From JBIOYL01 sp044870185 (GTDB taxonomy: Bacteria; Actinomycetota; CALGFH01), in contig JBIOYL010000374.1 in the NCBI GenBank assembly GCA_044870185.1, forward strand, positions 1 through 12,350: a stretch of 12,350 nt of DNA, in the 5' to 3' direction. The notes beneath the pieces are model-generated. The model was not told the DNA's origin. It did not search any database and saw only the letters and a list, made by a program, of their open reading frames with translations. Position numbers and translations under genes: made by a program. This document shows positions 1-6,553 of this stretch, one piece after another (the first letter of the stretch is position 1; the number at the start of each line of letters is the position of its first letter).

Positions 1-200
1 CCGTGGTCGCCGCCCGCAAGCGCGAGCTGACCGCCTCCGAGACCGCTCGCCAGCAGGCCGCCTACCGCCAGCTCGCCGAGCTCGTGCCCGGCTTCCGCCC
101 GGTCGACCTGACCGTGCGCGACGACGCCGCCCTGCGCGGCGTGGCCCGCGAGCTCCTGCACGCCTACGCCCACCGCAACCGCGGCCTGGTCCCGTCGTGA
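1..200 (+). CDS. C-terminal part of an unidentified protein (5' end outside window)
   Basis: The reading frame is open from the window edge to a TGA at 198-200. A GTG at position 3 could serve as a start but has no visible ribosome-binding site, so the gene most likely begins upstream and this is its last 65 or so residues. The visible part is charged and probably helical (Arg, Glu and Ala rich), ending HAYAHRNRGLVPS. I recognise no domain. Its stop overlaps the GTG start of the next gene (GTGA at 197-200), so the two are probably cotranscribed and translationally coupled. No function can be assigned from what is visible. Confidence 0.5.
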   Translation, partial: VVAARKRELTASETARQQAAYRQLAELVPGFRPVDLTVRDDAALRGVARELLHAYAHRNRGLVPS

Positions 201-880
201 GCGAGGGTCTTGTGGCGGTCACGTTCAACATCCGCCACGGGCTTGGGCTGGACGGCGTCGCCGACCTCGGCCGGGTCGCGGCCGTGCTGCGCAGGCTGGC
301 GCCCGACCTGGCCGGCCTGCAGGAGCTCGACGACGGCGCCGACCGCAGCGGCGGCATCGACCAGGCCGTCTGGCTGGCCGGCGTCCTCGGCATGCAGGTG
401 GCGTCCGCCCCCGCCCGCGGCCGCCGCCCGCACGAGCGGGTGGCGCTGCTGTCGCGGCTGCCGCTGGTCGGCGCGCAGGCGGTCTGGTTCTGGGACGGCG
501 GCCGGCGTGGGGAGCGCCGCGGCGCGGTCGTCGCCCGCGTCCGGACCGCCTCCGGCCCGGTTGCCTGCGTGGTCGCGCACCTGTCGACCCGGCGCGGGGA
601 GCGCCGCCGCGAGCGGCGCGCGCTGGCCGGCACGGTGGCCGGCATGGGCGGACCGGTCGTGTGCTTCGTGGACGCCAACGCCGGGCGGCTCGGGCCGCTG
701 CGCCGCGGCGGCCTGTGTGCGCCGCCGGGCCGGCCGGTCGCCACGTTCCCCGCCGACCGGCCCAGCGCGGCCGTCGACTGGATCCTGACCAGAGCCCCGG
801 CGCGGCACGTGAGGCGGGCGCACGCGCCCGCCTGTGACGCCTCGGACCATCGGCCGTTGGTGAGCGTGGTTGGCTGCTGA
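197..880 (+). CDS. Endonuclease/exonuclease/phosphatase-family hydrolase
   Basis: A 227-residue protein of the DNase I-like EEP superfamily (Mg-dependent phosphodiesterases acting on nucleic acids, phospholipids or inositol phosphates). The family signatures appear in order: TFNIRHG with the metal-site Asn at residue 11, GLQELD with Glu43, AHLS with His128, VDANA with Asp159 and Asn161, VDWIL with Asp194, and a C-terminal SDHRP with Asp217 and the general-base His218. The active site therefore looks complete. There is no signal peptide or membrane segment, which suggests a cytoplasmic enzyme. It is somewhat short for the family. GTG at 197 is chosen because it overlaps the upstream stop (GTGA) and places the first motif at residue 9. 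The substrate cannot be deduced. The gene ends 14 bases from the convergent response-regulator gene. Confidence 0.85.
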   Translation: MSEGLVAVTFNIRHGLGLDGVADLGRVAAVLRRLAPDLAGLQELDDGADRSGGIDQAVWLAGVLGMQVASAPARGRRPHERVALLSRLPLVGAQAVWFWDGGRRGERRGAVVARVRTASGPVACVVAHLSTRRGERRRERRALAGTVAGMGGPVVCFVDANAGRLGPLRRGGLCAPPGRPVATFPADRPSAAVDWILTRAPARHVRRAHAPACDASDHRPLVSVVGC

Positions 881-894
881 GCGCCGCCGGCCGG

Positions 895-1584
895 TCAGGC
901 GTGGACGGCCACGGTCGGCTTGGCAGGGCAGCGGGGGGTGCCGTCGGGGTTCAGCGGCACCAGGCCATGTTGGACCGCGAACACGGCCGCCTCGAGCTTG
1001 GAGTGCACGCCCAGCTTGACCAGGATGTTCTGCACGTGGGTCCGGACCGTGTGCAGCGACAGGTAGCACGTCTCGGCGATCCGCCGGTTCGAGTAGCCGG
1101 CGGTGATCAGCTCCAGCACGTCGCGCTCGCGCGGGCTCAGGGTGCGGACGAGCAGCTGGATCGACGGGTCGGGCTTGGGGGGGCTGGGCGCCGCATACGA
1201 CACGAACACGTCGTGGCCACCGATCAGCTTGCGAATGGTGGCCACGAGCTGGCGGCTCGACGCGTCCTTGAGCACGAACGCGTCGGCGTTGCCGGCGAGC
1301 GCGTCCTGGCCGGGCCGAGTCGTGGCGGCCGACAGCGCCAGGATGTTGCTGGCCGGGGCGTCCGCCTTGACGTCGGCGATGGCGACCGCCGGGTCGGGCG
1401 GCGCCGCGTGCAGGTCGAGCAGGAGGATCTCCGGGGCGGCGCCGCGCACGACGCGCAGGCCGGTGCCGCCGTTGCGGGCGACGCCGACGACCGCCAGGTC
1501 TTCCTCTTCCTCCAAGAAGATCCGCAGCCCCTCGATGAGCGCGTCGTGGTCGTCGACGAGCAGGAGTTTGACTGGCCCCACCAT
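895..1584 (-). CDS. NarL/FixJ-family response regulator (REC + LuxR HTH)
   Basis: A 229-residue two-component response regulator. The N-terminal receiver domain (about residues 5-120) has the acidic pair Asp11-Asp12 in LLVDDH, the phospho-acceptor Asp57 in ILLLDLH, the switch Ser85 and the conserved Lys106 in FVLKD. A C-terminal LuxR-type helix-turn-helix (about 149-208) begins LSPRERDVLELI and has recognition helix LSLHTVRTHVQNIL. An ATG at 1656 would add 24 residues without a family match. I chose 1584 because AAGGGGGG lies about 11 bases upstream and the receiver starts directly after it. No histidine kinase gene lies nearby, so it is an orphan in this window. A TTGACA promoter about 230 bases upstream may drive it. 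The recognition helix lacks the KTVKNYVS signature of mycobacterial DosR, so I do not call it DosR. Confidence 0.9.
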   Translation of the reverse strand: MVGPVKLLLVDDHDALIEGLRIFLEEEEDLAVVGVARNGGTGLRVVRGAAPEILLLDLHAAPPDPAVAIADVKADAPASNILALSAATTRPGQDALAGNADAFVLKDASSRQLVATIRKLIGGHDVFVSYAAPSPPKPDPSIQLLVRTLSPRERDVLELITAGYSNRRIAETCYLSLHTVRTHVQNILVKLGVHSKLEAAVFAVQHGLVPLNPDGTPRCPAKPTVAVHA

Positions 1585-1821
1585 CGGCACCTGATCCCCC
1601 CTTGTGAGGCGGGCCCTGGGCGTTGGCACGCCCTGCTGGCACGAGCGCGGGCACAACTGGTGAGCCGGTCGCGCGGCCGATGTGGTGGTCAGGCTGACGC
1701 CGGGTCACCCCAGGCGTGCGGGCTTGCGGTGCGCCGATGGCTCGGTCGGCCGACGGTGACGAGACGCGGGTGCTGCGTCATTTCTCAAGGACCGGTTGTT
1801 CACCTGGACGACGCCCGCTCG

Positions 1822-1850
1822 ACATTCGCAGGAGGGTGCCCCATTGTCAA
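1822..1850 (-). promoter_or_regulatory. Sigma-70-type promoter reading toward the response regulator
   Basis: On the minus strand a perfect -35 TTGACA (1850-1845) is followed by a 17-base spacer and a -10 GAATGT (1827-1822), which keeps the key A2 and T6. Transcription would start near 1815 and read into the response-regulator gene after a leader of about 230 bases. The site lies just downstream of the methyltransferase terminator-like hairpin, so the two genes are probably separate transcription units. Confidence 0.5.
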
Positions 1851-1895
1851 GAGCAACGATGTTCGCTACGCACTCCTACATACGCACCGGCAGGC

Positions 1896-1914
1896 GGCCA
1901 CGGCCGTCGTGGCC
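1896..1914 (-). terminator. Terminator-like hairpin after the methyltransferase gene
   Basis: A perfect 7-bp inverted repeat GGCCACG / CGTGGCC with a 5-base loop lies about 20 bases beyond the methyltransferase stop on the minus strand. There is no T-run after it, as is common for actinobacterial terminators. It could also be a transcription-factor site. Confidence 0.4.
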
Positions 1915-1933
1915 AGCTACCGCGCAGGTCCGG

Positions 1934-2608
1934 CTAGCGCGCGCCCGCCAAGGTCCCGCGCGCGAGGTAGATGGTGTCGAAGTGGGCGGGCTCGACCAGC
2001 AGGTCCGGGACGAAGCGGGCCAGCTCGCTCCAGGGACGCTCGAAGCCCTCGAAGGTGGTCACGAACTGACGAGCGACCGCCCAGCTGGCAAGGTTCAACG
2101 GCGCCCACCACGACCACTTCGGGCCCACCGCCGCCACCCGCGCCCCCGCCTTCCCGGCCCGGAACACGTTCGCAAGCGCCGCGGGCGAACGCACGATGTC
2201 GTGGGTGAAGGCGAACAGGAAGGCGTCGGCCCGGCTGGGGATCTCGGCCTCCTCGGCCTTCGACCAGATCAGGCTGACGTTTCGCCAGCCGCCCGCCTCG
2301 ACCCGCGCGCGCGCCTTGGTGAGCATCGCCGCGGACAGCTCGATGCCGAGCAGCCGCCCTTGGGGCCCGATGGCCGGCGCGATCAGCGGGAAGCAGGGCC
2401 CGGTGCCACAGCCCACGCTCACCACGGTCTCACCCGGCTGCAGGGCCAAGCTCGCCACTGCGCGCTGGCGGTAGGGCGCCAGCCAGGCCGTCGTCTCGTC
2501 ATAGACGGGGGCCAGGCGCCGGTATCGTGCGAGCGCGAGCTGTGCGTCCGGCGGGCCCGCCGGCGGCGTTCGCGTGGCCGCAGCGCCACGCTCGTTCACG
2601 GTCGGCAT
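1934..2608 (-). CDS. Class I SAM-dependent methyltransferase
   Basis: A 224-residue methyltransferase of the UbiE/Methyltransf_11 type. YRRLAPVYD (residues 29-37) is the usual lead-in. Motif I is VVSVGCGTG (62-70), the SAM-binding glycine loop, and the acidic residue of motif II is Glu90 in LLGIELS. The later strand motif around SLIWSKAEEAEIP fits motif III. The C-terminal half is rich in Trp and aromatic residues (PKWSWWAPLNLASWAV), which could contact a hydrophobic or membrane substrate. The start at 2608 has GGGAGG five bases upstream. An ORF extension to 2773 encodes only low-complexity Arg/Pro/Gly sequence and is rejected. The protein resembles quinone or phospholipid methyltransferases, but the true substrate is unknown. 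It has no close operon partner: 289 bases precede it and a hairpin follows. Confidence 0.85.
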   Translation of the reverse strand: MPTVNERGAAATRTPPAGPPDAQLALARYRRLAPVYDETTAWLAPYRQRAVASLALQPGETVVSVGCGTGPCFPLIAPAIGPQGRLLGIELSAAMLTKARARVEAGGWRNVSLIWSKAEEAEIPSRADAFLFAFTHDIVRSPAALANVFRAGKAGARVAAVGPKWSWWAPLNLASWAVARQFVTTFEGFERPWSELARFVPDLLVEPAHFDTIYLARGTLAGAR

Positions 2609-2897
2609 GACATCCTCCCGTGCTCGTTGATCTTGGTGCTGGTTTGTCGGCCCCGCCTCGGTGCCAGCGCACGACCGACGGGGTGCCGTCCGTTCCCGCG
2701 TCCCGCCGCGGCCAGGCCACCCAGGTGGTCTGCCCCGGCTGGCACCACTACAACCGTGCTCCGCCGGTGGCACCCTGCGGACCTCCGGTCTCCAGTCGCA
2801 CCCCGCGGTCTACGGTCCGGCCTCAACCGTACCAGGGTCGGGTTGCGGCCGCGTGCTCACCCGGTGACGAGCACGTTGCGTCGGTGACCTCCCCTTC
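2609..2897. other. Intergenic region, no supported feature
   Basis: These 289 bases lie between the alpha/beta hydrolase stop and the methyltransferase start. Apart from the methyltransferase ribosome-binding site (GGGAGG on the minus strand, next to 2614) I found no convincing promoter, hairpin or coding signal. A short direct repeat, TGGCACC, occurs near 2739 and 2767. Confidence 0.5.
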
Positions 2898-4112
2898 CTA
2901 CGCGCGACGGGCAGCCGCGGGCCGTGTCCGAGATCCGGTGGAGGACCAGCGGTACCATGCGGCGCGCTGCGGGCGAGCCGTTTGCCCGCCTGTCAGGCCG
3001 AGGGTGCCCTGGAGCGAGGCGAGCACCGCATCCGGCGCGCAGAAGGCGGCGTCGATGGTGCCGGTGGTGGCCGATGTGGGGTCGAGGCCGGCATCGGCGA
3101 GCGCCATGCGACACACCCGGCCGAGGCGGCCATGCAGCAGCTCCCGCATGATGCCGGGCAGGGTCTCCGGGTCCTGAAGCAGCCAGGAGTGGGTCGCGCC
3201 GTGCACGATCACGAGCTCGGCACCGGTCCGCCGGGCGGCGTCGCGGGCGGCGGCGAGCGGCACGACCAGATCGCAGTCGCCGTGGATCACCACGACCGGC
3301 ACCCCGGCGCGTCGAAGGCGGTCGAGCAGGGGCGTGCTGGCCGAGGCGTGCAGGGCCGAGAGCCCGGGGCCGAGCAGACGCCGCCATGGGGAGGTGAGGT
3401 TGCCGATGGCGGTCGGCAGGGCGAGCCGGGCGAGCTTGGCCGCCTGCTGCAGGTCGCGGGCGAACGGGACCGTGCCTAGGGTGTCGGCGAGGAAGACGGC
3501 ACCGAACAGGCCGAGCGCCGACGGCACGAGACGGTACAGCTCGACCAGCCGGTCCCATGGCTGGCCGACGCCCGCGTCGAGCAGGACGAGGGCGATCACC
3601 CGCTCGGGTTGGGCGGCGCCCAGCTCGGCCACGAGGCGGCCGCCAAGGGAATGCCCGACCAGGATCGCCCGGGGGATCCCGAGGTGCTCGATGGTGTGGC
3701 TGAGCAGGCGGCTGTATCGGGCCAGCCCGTGGCTGGTCGCTGGCGACCCGTCCGCTCCGCCGTGGCCGGCCAGGTCGACCGCCACCACCCTGAAGCCGAG
3801 CCCGGCCAGCCGGCTGAGCGTCTGGACGTACAGCTGTCCGGTGAGGGAGAAGCCGTGGACGAGGACGAGGGGGATCCCCTGTCCGGCTGTCGTGATGGTC
3901 GCGGCGTGCCCGTCGGCCAGCTGGAGCCGGTGGCGCCGCAGGCGGATCGTCGGCTGGGCTGAGTCGGGCCCGCGGTCGGCCCGCGGTCGGCCTGCGCGGT
4001 CGTGGTGGCCACGCGTCGGCTGCCGCTGCGGCAGGACGATGACCGGATCGCCGGTGTCGTCGTCTTCGTCGGCCATGCGCCCATCGCCTTGAACGACGGC
4101 CATCGAAGGCAT
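2898..4112 (-). CDS. Alpha/beta-fold hydrolase with acidic N-terminal extension
   Basis: A 404-residue serine hydrolase of the alpha/beta fold. The core starts near residue 70. VHGFS (85-89) forms the oxyanion region, VDLAGHG (112-118) is typical of the family, and the nucleophile elbow GHSLGG places Ser155. HGDCDLVVP gives the acid Asp281 and GATHSW the base His308, so the triad is complete. Residues 1-65 form a hydrophilic, probably disordered extension (MADEDDDTGD, then Arg/Pro rich). About 60 residues follow the catalytic His, also extending beyond the usual 270-300 residue core. No signal peptide is visible. The start at 4112 is supported by AAGGAGG ten bases upstream and a TATGAT -10 just before it. 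The gene is divergent from the toxin-antitoxin pair. Esterase, lipase or epoxide/haloalkane activities cannot be told apart. Confidence 0.85.
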   Translation of the reverse strand: MPSMAVVQGDGRMADEDDDTGDPVIVLPQRQPTRGHHDRAGRPRADRGPDSAQPTIRLRRHRLQLADGHAATITTAGQGIPLVLVHGFSLTGQLYVQTLSRLAGLGFRVVAVDLAGHGGADGSPATSHGLARYSRLLSHTIEHLGIPRAILVGHSLGGRLVAELGAAQPERVIALVLLDAGVGQPWDRLVELYRLVPSALGLFGAVFLADTLGTVPFARDLQQAAKLARLALPTAIGNLTSPWRRLLGPGLSALHASASTPLLDRLRRAGVPVVVIHGDCDLVVPLAAARDAARRTGAELVIVHGATHSWLLQDPETLPGIMRELLHGRLGRVCRMALADAGLDPTSATTGTIDAAFCAPDAVLASLQGTLGLTGGQTARPQRAAWYRWSSTGSRTRPAAARRA

Positions 4113-4135
4113 CGTCGGAATGCCTCCTTGGCCGG

Positions 4136-4141
4136 ATCATA
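4136..4141 (-). promoter_or_regulatory. -10 element of the alpha/beta hydrolase promoter
   Basis: The minus strand reads TATGAT, five of six matches to the sigma-70 -10 consensus. A start point about seven bases on would begin the mRNA at the ribosome-binding site AAGGAGG (4129-4123), giving a leader of about 17 bases. The -35 position reads only CTGCGC, which is weak. Confidence 0.45.
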
Positions 4142-4170
4142 CGCCGTTGGAGCGCTCAGCGCAGCCGCCA

Positions 4171-4200
4171 GGCCCGGGGGATGATCAGCGGGCCCGGGGG
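4171..4200. repeat. Two direct copies of GGCCCGGGGG, 20-bp pitch
   Basis: GGCCCGGGGG occurs at 4171-4180 and again at 4191-4200, so the copies are 20 bp apart, about two helical turns. They lie in the divergent control region between the alpha/beta hydrolase and the toxin-antitoxin pair, close to both promoters. A short inverted repeat, CCTCC-CA-GGAGG, follows at 4207-4218 just before the vapB -35. Either could bind the antitoxin or another regulator. Confidence 0.4.
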
Positions 4201-4224
4201 CGCACTCCTCCCAGGAGGTCCCGC

Positions 4225-4253
4225 TTGCCGCGTGAGCCCGGTGCCGCTACGAT
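4225..4253 (+). promoter_or_regulatory. vapBC promoter, leaderless geometry
   Basis: TTGCCG (4225-4230), a 17-base spacer and TACGAT (4248-4253) form a good sigma-70-type promoter. Only six bases separate the -10 from the ATG at 4260, and there is no ribosome-binding site there. The transcript therefore probably starts at or within a base of the antitoxin start codon, a common leaderless arrangement in actinobacteria. Confidence 0.65.
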
Positions 4254-4259
4254 CGGCGC

Positions 4260-4523
4260 ATGTCTACTACAGCTGTGATTCCATCCCGTGATCTCCGCAA
4301 CCGCACCGCGGAGATCCTCCGGCGTGTCGAGGCCGGCGAAGAGATCGAGGTCCTCCACAACAACCGCCCGGTCGCCAAGCTCGTGCCCGTCCACGCCCGC
4401 CGACAGTGGATCCCGGCCAGAGAACTCCTGCAGCGGCTGGCCACGGCCGGACCCGACCGTACCCGGTGGGCCGAGGAGCTACGCGAGACCCTCACCGACA
4501 CCACGGACGACCTGCCGTGGTAG
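4260..4523 (+). CDS. vapB: Phd/YefM-type antitoxin (VapB-like)
   Basis: An 87-residue antitoxin. The N-terminal half (about 1-45) is the Phd/YefM DNA-binding fold: MSTTAVIPSRDLRNRTAEILRR, then EAGEEIEVLHNNRPVAKLVPV, with the typical beta-hairpin N-x-x-P-V-A-x-L-V-P. In this family the N-terminal half dimerises and binds the operon promoter. The C-terminal half, ending in an acidic tail (LTDTTDDLPW), would wrap and inhibit the toxin. The partner PIN gene starts inside its last codons with a 7-base overlap, the usual antitoxin-first order. Autoregulation at the promoter directly upstream is expected. There is no ribosome-binding site, in line with a leaderless message. Confidence 0.9.
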   Translation: MSTTAVIPSRDLRNRTAEILRRVEAGEEIEVLHNNRPVAKLVPVHARRQWIPARELLQRLATAGPDRTRWAEELRETLTDTTDDLPW

Positions 4524-4915
4524 CCAGACGCAGGGCAATCGCCGACACCTCCCTGTTCGTCGGCTTGGAGAGCGACCGAGTCGATGACCAAGTGCTCGCA
4601 GAACTCGACTTCGGCGTCTCCGTCATCACCCTCGGCGAGCTGCGGCTCGGCGTGGTCAGCGCCGGGCACGACCCGGAGTCCGCATCGCGACGACTCGCCA
4701 CCTACGAGCTGGCCCGGCAGCTCGAACCGCTCCCCATCGACGAACGCGTCAGCGACGCATGGGCATTGCTGGTCGCAAAGCTACGCGCTGCGGGCCGCAG
4801 GGCCCCCGTCAACGACACCTGGATCGCCGCAACCGCACTCGCACACGACCTCCCCGTCGCCACCCAGGACACCGATTACGACGCAATGCCAGACCTCAAC
4901 GTCATGAGAATCTGA
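4517..4915 (+). CDS. vapC: PIN-domain ribonuclease toxin (VapC-like)
   Basis: A 132-residue PIN-domain toxin, the usual VapC length. The four acidic metal ligands of the RNase site are recognisable: Asp10 in IADTSLFVGLE, Glu41 in VITLGELRLGV, Asp100 in VNDTWIAATAL, and Asp118 with Asp120 in VATQDTDYD. VapC enzymes cut a specific tRNA or rRNA and are held inactive by the antitoxin. The frame is open further upstream, but that extension lies wholly within the antitoxin gene. GTG at 4517 is chosen because it overlaps the antitoxin end by 7 bases, suits translational coupling and gives a normal N-terminus with Asp10 on the first strand. The RNA target cannot be read from the sequence. Confidence 0.9.
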   Translation: MVARRRAIADTSLFVGLESDRVDDQVLAELDFGVSVITLGELRLGVVSAGHDPESASRRLATYELARQLEPLPIDERVSDAWALLVAKLRAAGRRAPVNDTWIAATALAHDLPVATQDTDYDAMPDLNVMRI

Positions 4916-4926
4916 GCGGCTGAACC

Positions 4927-4958
4927 CCGGCCGGTCCATGCCTTCGGGGCCGGGCCGG
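4927..4958. terminator. Possible bidirectional terminator between convergent genes
   Basis: CCGGCCGG (4927-4934) can pair with CCGG-G-CCGG (4950-4958), giving 8 bp with one bulged G and a 15-base loop. It sits in the 53-base gap between the convergent vapC and the 95-residue gene. There is no T-run, so support comes from position and stem strength only. Confidence 0.3.
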
Positions 4959-4968
4959 TCCGGCGTGG

Positions 4969-5256
4969 TCAGAGGGACGGCTCGAACAGCAGCGTGACCG
5001 GCAGGGACGAGCGCTGGCCGTCCTGCCGGCCGGGCGCGGCGGCCCGCGACGGCGTCAGGACGACGCCGACGAGCTCGGCCGGCCAGGTGGTCACCCCAGA
5101 CCCGGCCAGGTCCGTCTCGGCCAGCTCGCCGGTCGCGGCGACCCACGACAGTCGGCAGCTGCCGGTCGGAGCCCAGGACAGGACGCCGCGGGCCGCCTCG
5201 CCCGAGCCGGCCGGCCGGGCGGCCTCGTCAGCGCGCCGATGCGACTCCCGGTGCAT
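4969..5256 (-). CDS. Small protein of unknown function, third gene of the lipid operon
   Basis: A 95-residue protein I do not recognise. The start at 5256 is well supported by GGAGGTGG about seven bases upstream. A longer ORF reaching 5439 would only add Arg/Pro/His low-complexity sequence. The gene begins inside the last 29 bases of the upstream esterase gene, so it is translationally coupled to it. The N-terminal 25 residues are charged. The middle has several Trp, Thr and Gly residues (VLSWAPTGSCRLSWVAATGELAETD) and looks beta-rich. The end is hydrophobic (LPVTLLFEPSL). There is no clear signal peptide or transmembrane helix. It could be an accessory or regulatory partner of the two upstream lipid enzymes, but that rests on position alone. 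Confidence 0.65.
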   Translation of the reverse strand: MHRESHRRADEAARPAGSGEAARGVLSWAPTGSCRLSWVAATGELAETDLAGSGVTTWPAELVGVVLTPSRAAAPGRQDGQRSSLPVTLLFEPSL

Positions 5257-6553
5257 GGGCAACCACCTCCATGCTTGGCGACATCGGTGGGTCGGTGTTG
5301 TACCACCCGGCCGATGAGAGCGCCGTGAGCCGGTGGGCCGCCACAGGGCGGGCCCGCGTGGGTCGGGCCGCCGTCGGTGCCGTGCCGAGATGCTGGGACG
5401 CGAACGCGAGCGCGTAGGGTGCCTCGACGCGCGCGCCATGCCAGCTGTGCGTCGCGCCGGGAACCTCCTTCACCTCGACGAGCTGGCCTCGCCGGGCGAG
5501 CATGGCGCCGAGCGAACGCGCCTCGGCGAGCGTCGGGTCGTGGGAGCCGGCGGTCAAGAACACCGCCATGGGCTCGGTGAAGCGCAGGTGCGGGAGGTAG
5601 TGGCTCGGCGCGTTGGCCAGCCACAGCGCCCGGCTGCCGCCGAGCAGGCTGTGCTGCACGTCGCCCGGGTCGCCGTAGGGCATCTCGGCCAGGCTCACCG
5701 CGTACACGTCCTGATGGCGCAAGCCCAGGTTGAGCGCGCCGTAGCCGCCGCTCGACATCCCGCCGATGGCGCGTCCGGAGCGGTCGGCGATCGTGCGGTA
5801 GCGGGCGTCGATGGCAGCCACGACGGTGCGGGTCAGGTAGGTCTCGACCTGCGGGCCGCCGACCTGGTTCAGCATCTCCGAGTCGTGCAGCCAGCCGCCG
5901 CTGGCGTCGGGCGCCACCAGGATCATGGGCTGGACCAGCCGGTAGCGCAGCAGCGCGTCCATGACCTCCCGGATCTCGGCGGCCCGGAACCAGTCGATCG
6001 GCCCGCCCGGGTAGCCGTGCAGGAGGTAGACGACCGGGTAGCGCCGCTTGGCGTTGCCGGCGGCCTGGTAGCCGGGCGGCAGGTACACGTAGGTGGCGCT
6101 CGGCGGCACGTCCAGGGCCGGGTCGCCGATCCGGAGCACCTCGACATGGGAGACGCGGCTGCCCACCGGGTCGCCGGGCAGGCTGCCGAACAGCCCCGGC
6201 AGCGTGGGGACGTAGCCGACGTAGGCGTTGAGCGCGGCCAAGGTGGTAAGCAGCGTGAGCAGGCCCAGCCAGGCGCCCACCACCACCCGCCGCAGCCTGC
6301 GGTGCCGCGGCCGTCGCCCGCTTCGCCGGCGGCGGACGGCCTGCCAGGCCACCACGGCGACGCTGGCCGCGAGCAGGACGCCGAAGCCGGCGGCCAGCCA
6401 TGGGCTCTCCAGCGGCCCGCTCTGGCCGAGCTGGTGGAGCAGGTCGGTCGGGAGCCGGATGAAGTGCGGGATGCGGCTGTGGCGCTGCGGCGGCCGCAGC
6501 GGCTGGCGCCGGGCCGCGGCGAGGGCGACCGGGACGGCGAGCATCGGCGTCAC
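5228..6553 (-). CDS. Membrane-anchored esterase (antigen 85 / putative esterase family)
   Basis: A 441-residue protein with two N-terminal membrane helices (about residues 52-73 and 90-112) separated by a very Arg-rich loop, then an alpha/beta hydrolase domain of the putative-esterase (Ag85/esterase D) type from about residue 150. Key motifs are YVYLPPGYQ (155-163), VVYLLHGYPGG (174-184), the nucleophile elbow GGMSSGG with Ser267, AGSHD with Asp339, and GATHSWHG with His369, so the triad is intact. The basic inter-helix loop suggests the catalytic domain faces outward. GTG at 6553 is chosen because it overlaps the upstream stop as GTGA; the open frame above it is antisense-like low complexity. 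The tight coupling to an aminoacyl-lipid synthase suggests a lipid or lipid-ester substrate. Mycolyl transfer as in Ag85 is an alternative. Confidence 0.85.
   Translation of the reverse strand: MTPMLAVPVALAAARRQPLRPPQRHSRIPHFIRLPTDLLHQLGQSGPLESPWLAAGFGVLLAASVAVVAWQAVRRRRSGRRPRHRRLRRVVVGAWLGLLTLLTTLAALNAYVGYVPTLPGLFGSLPGDPVGSRVSHVEVLRIGDPALDVPPSATYVYLPPGYQAAGNAKRRYPVVYLLHGYPGGPIDWFRAAEIREVMDALLRYRLVQPMILVAPDASGGWLHDSEMLNQVGGPQVETYLTRTVVAAIDARYRTIADRSGRAIGGMSSGGYGALNLGLRHQDVYAVSLAEMPYGDPGDVQHSLLGGSRALWLANAPSHYLPHLRFTEPMAVFLTAGSHDPTLAEARSLGAMLARRGQLVEVKEVPGATHSWHGARVEAPYALAFASQHLGTAPTAARPTRARPVAAHRLTALSSAGWYNTDPPMSPSMEVVAHAPGVASAR

Larger units (their letters stand above)
1585..1933. other. Intergenic region between methyltransferase and response regulator
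   Basis: These 349 bases lie between the response-regulator start and the methyltransferase stop. They hold a 7-bp perfect hairpin just after the methyltransferase and, further on, a minus-strand TTGACA promoter, leaving about 230 bases of leader before the regulator. Codon use here is unlike the flanking genes and the stretch around 1845-1890 has lower GC. A 30-codon minus-strand ORF (1689-1781) has no convincing ribosome-binding site. I see no supported gene. Confidence 0.6.

Noticed and set aside
895..1584. Calling the response regulator the DosR that binds the right-hand boxes
   Set aside because: Its recognition helix (LSLHTVRTHVQNIL) differs from the DosR helix, no matching box is seen at its own promoter, and it lies 9 kb away. 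A DosR orthologue elsewhere is at least as likely.
1689..1781. 30-codon ORF on the minus strand in the response-regulator leader
   Set aside because: There is no convincing ribosome-binding site and no recognisable peptide. It is kept only as a note in the leader finding.
1830..1970. A GGAGG at 1831-1835 followed by an ATT or TTG that opens plus-strand frames into the methyltransferase region
   Set aside because: It would need a rare start codon and the frames run antisense into the methyltransferase. The same bases are better explained as the minus-strand promoter.
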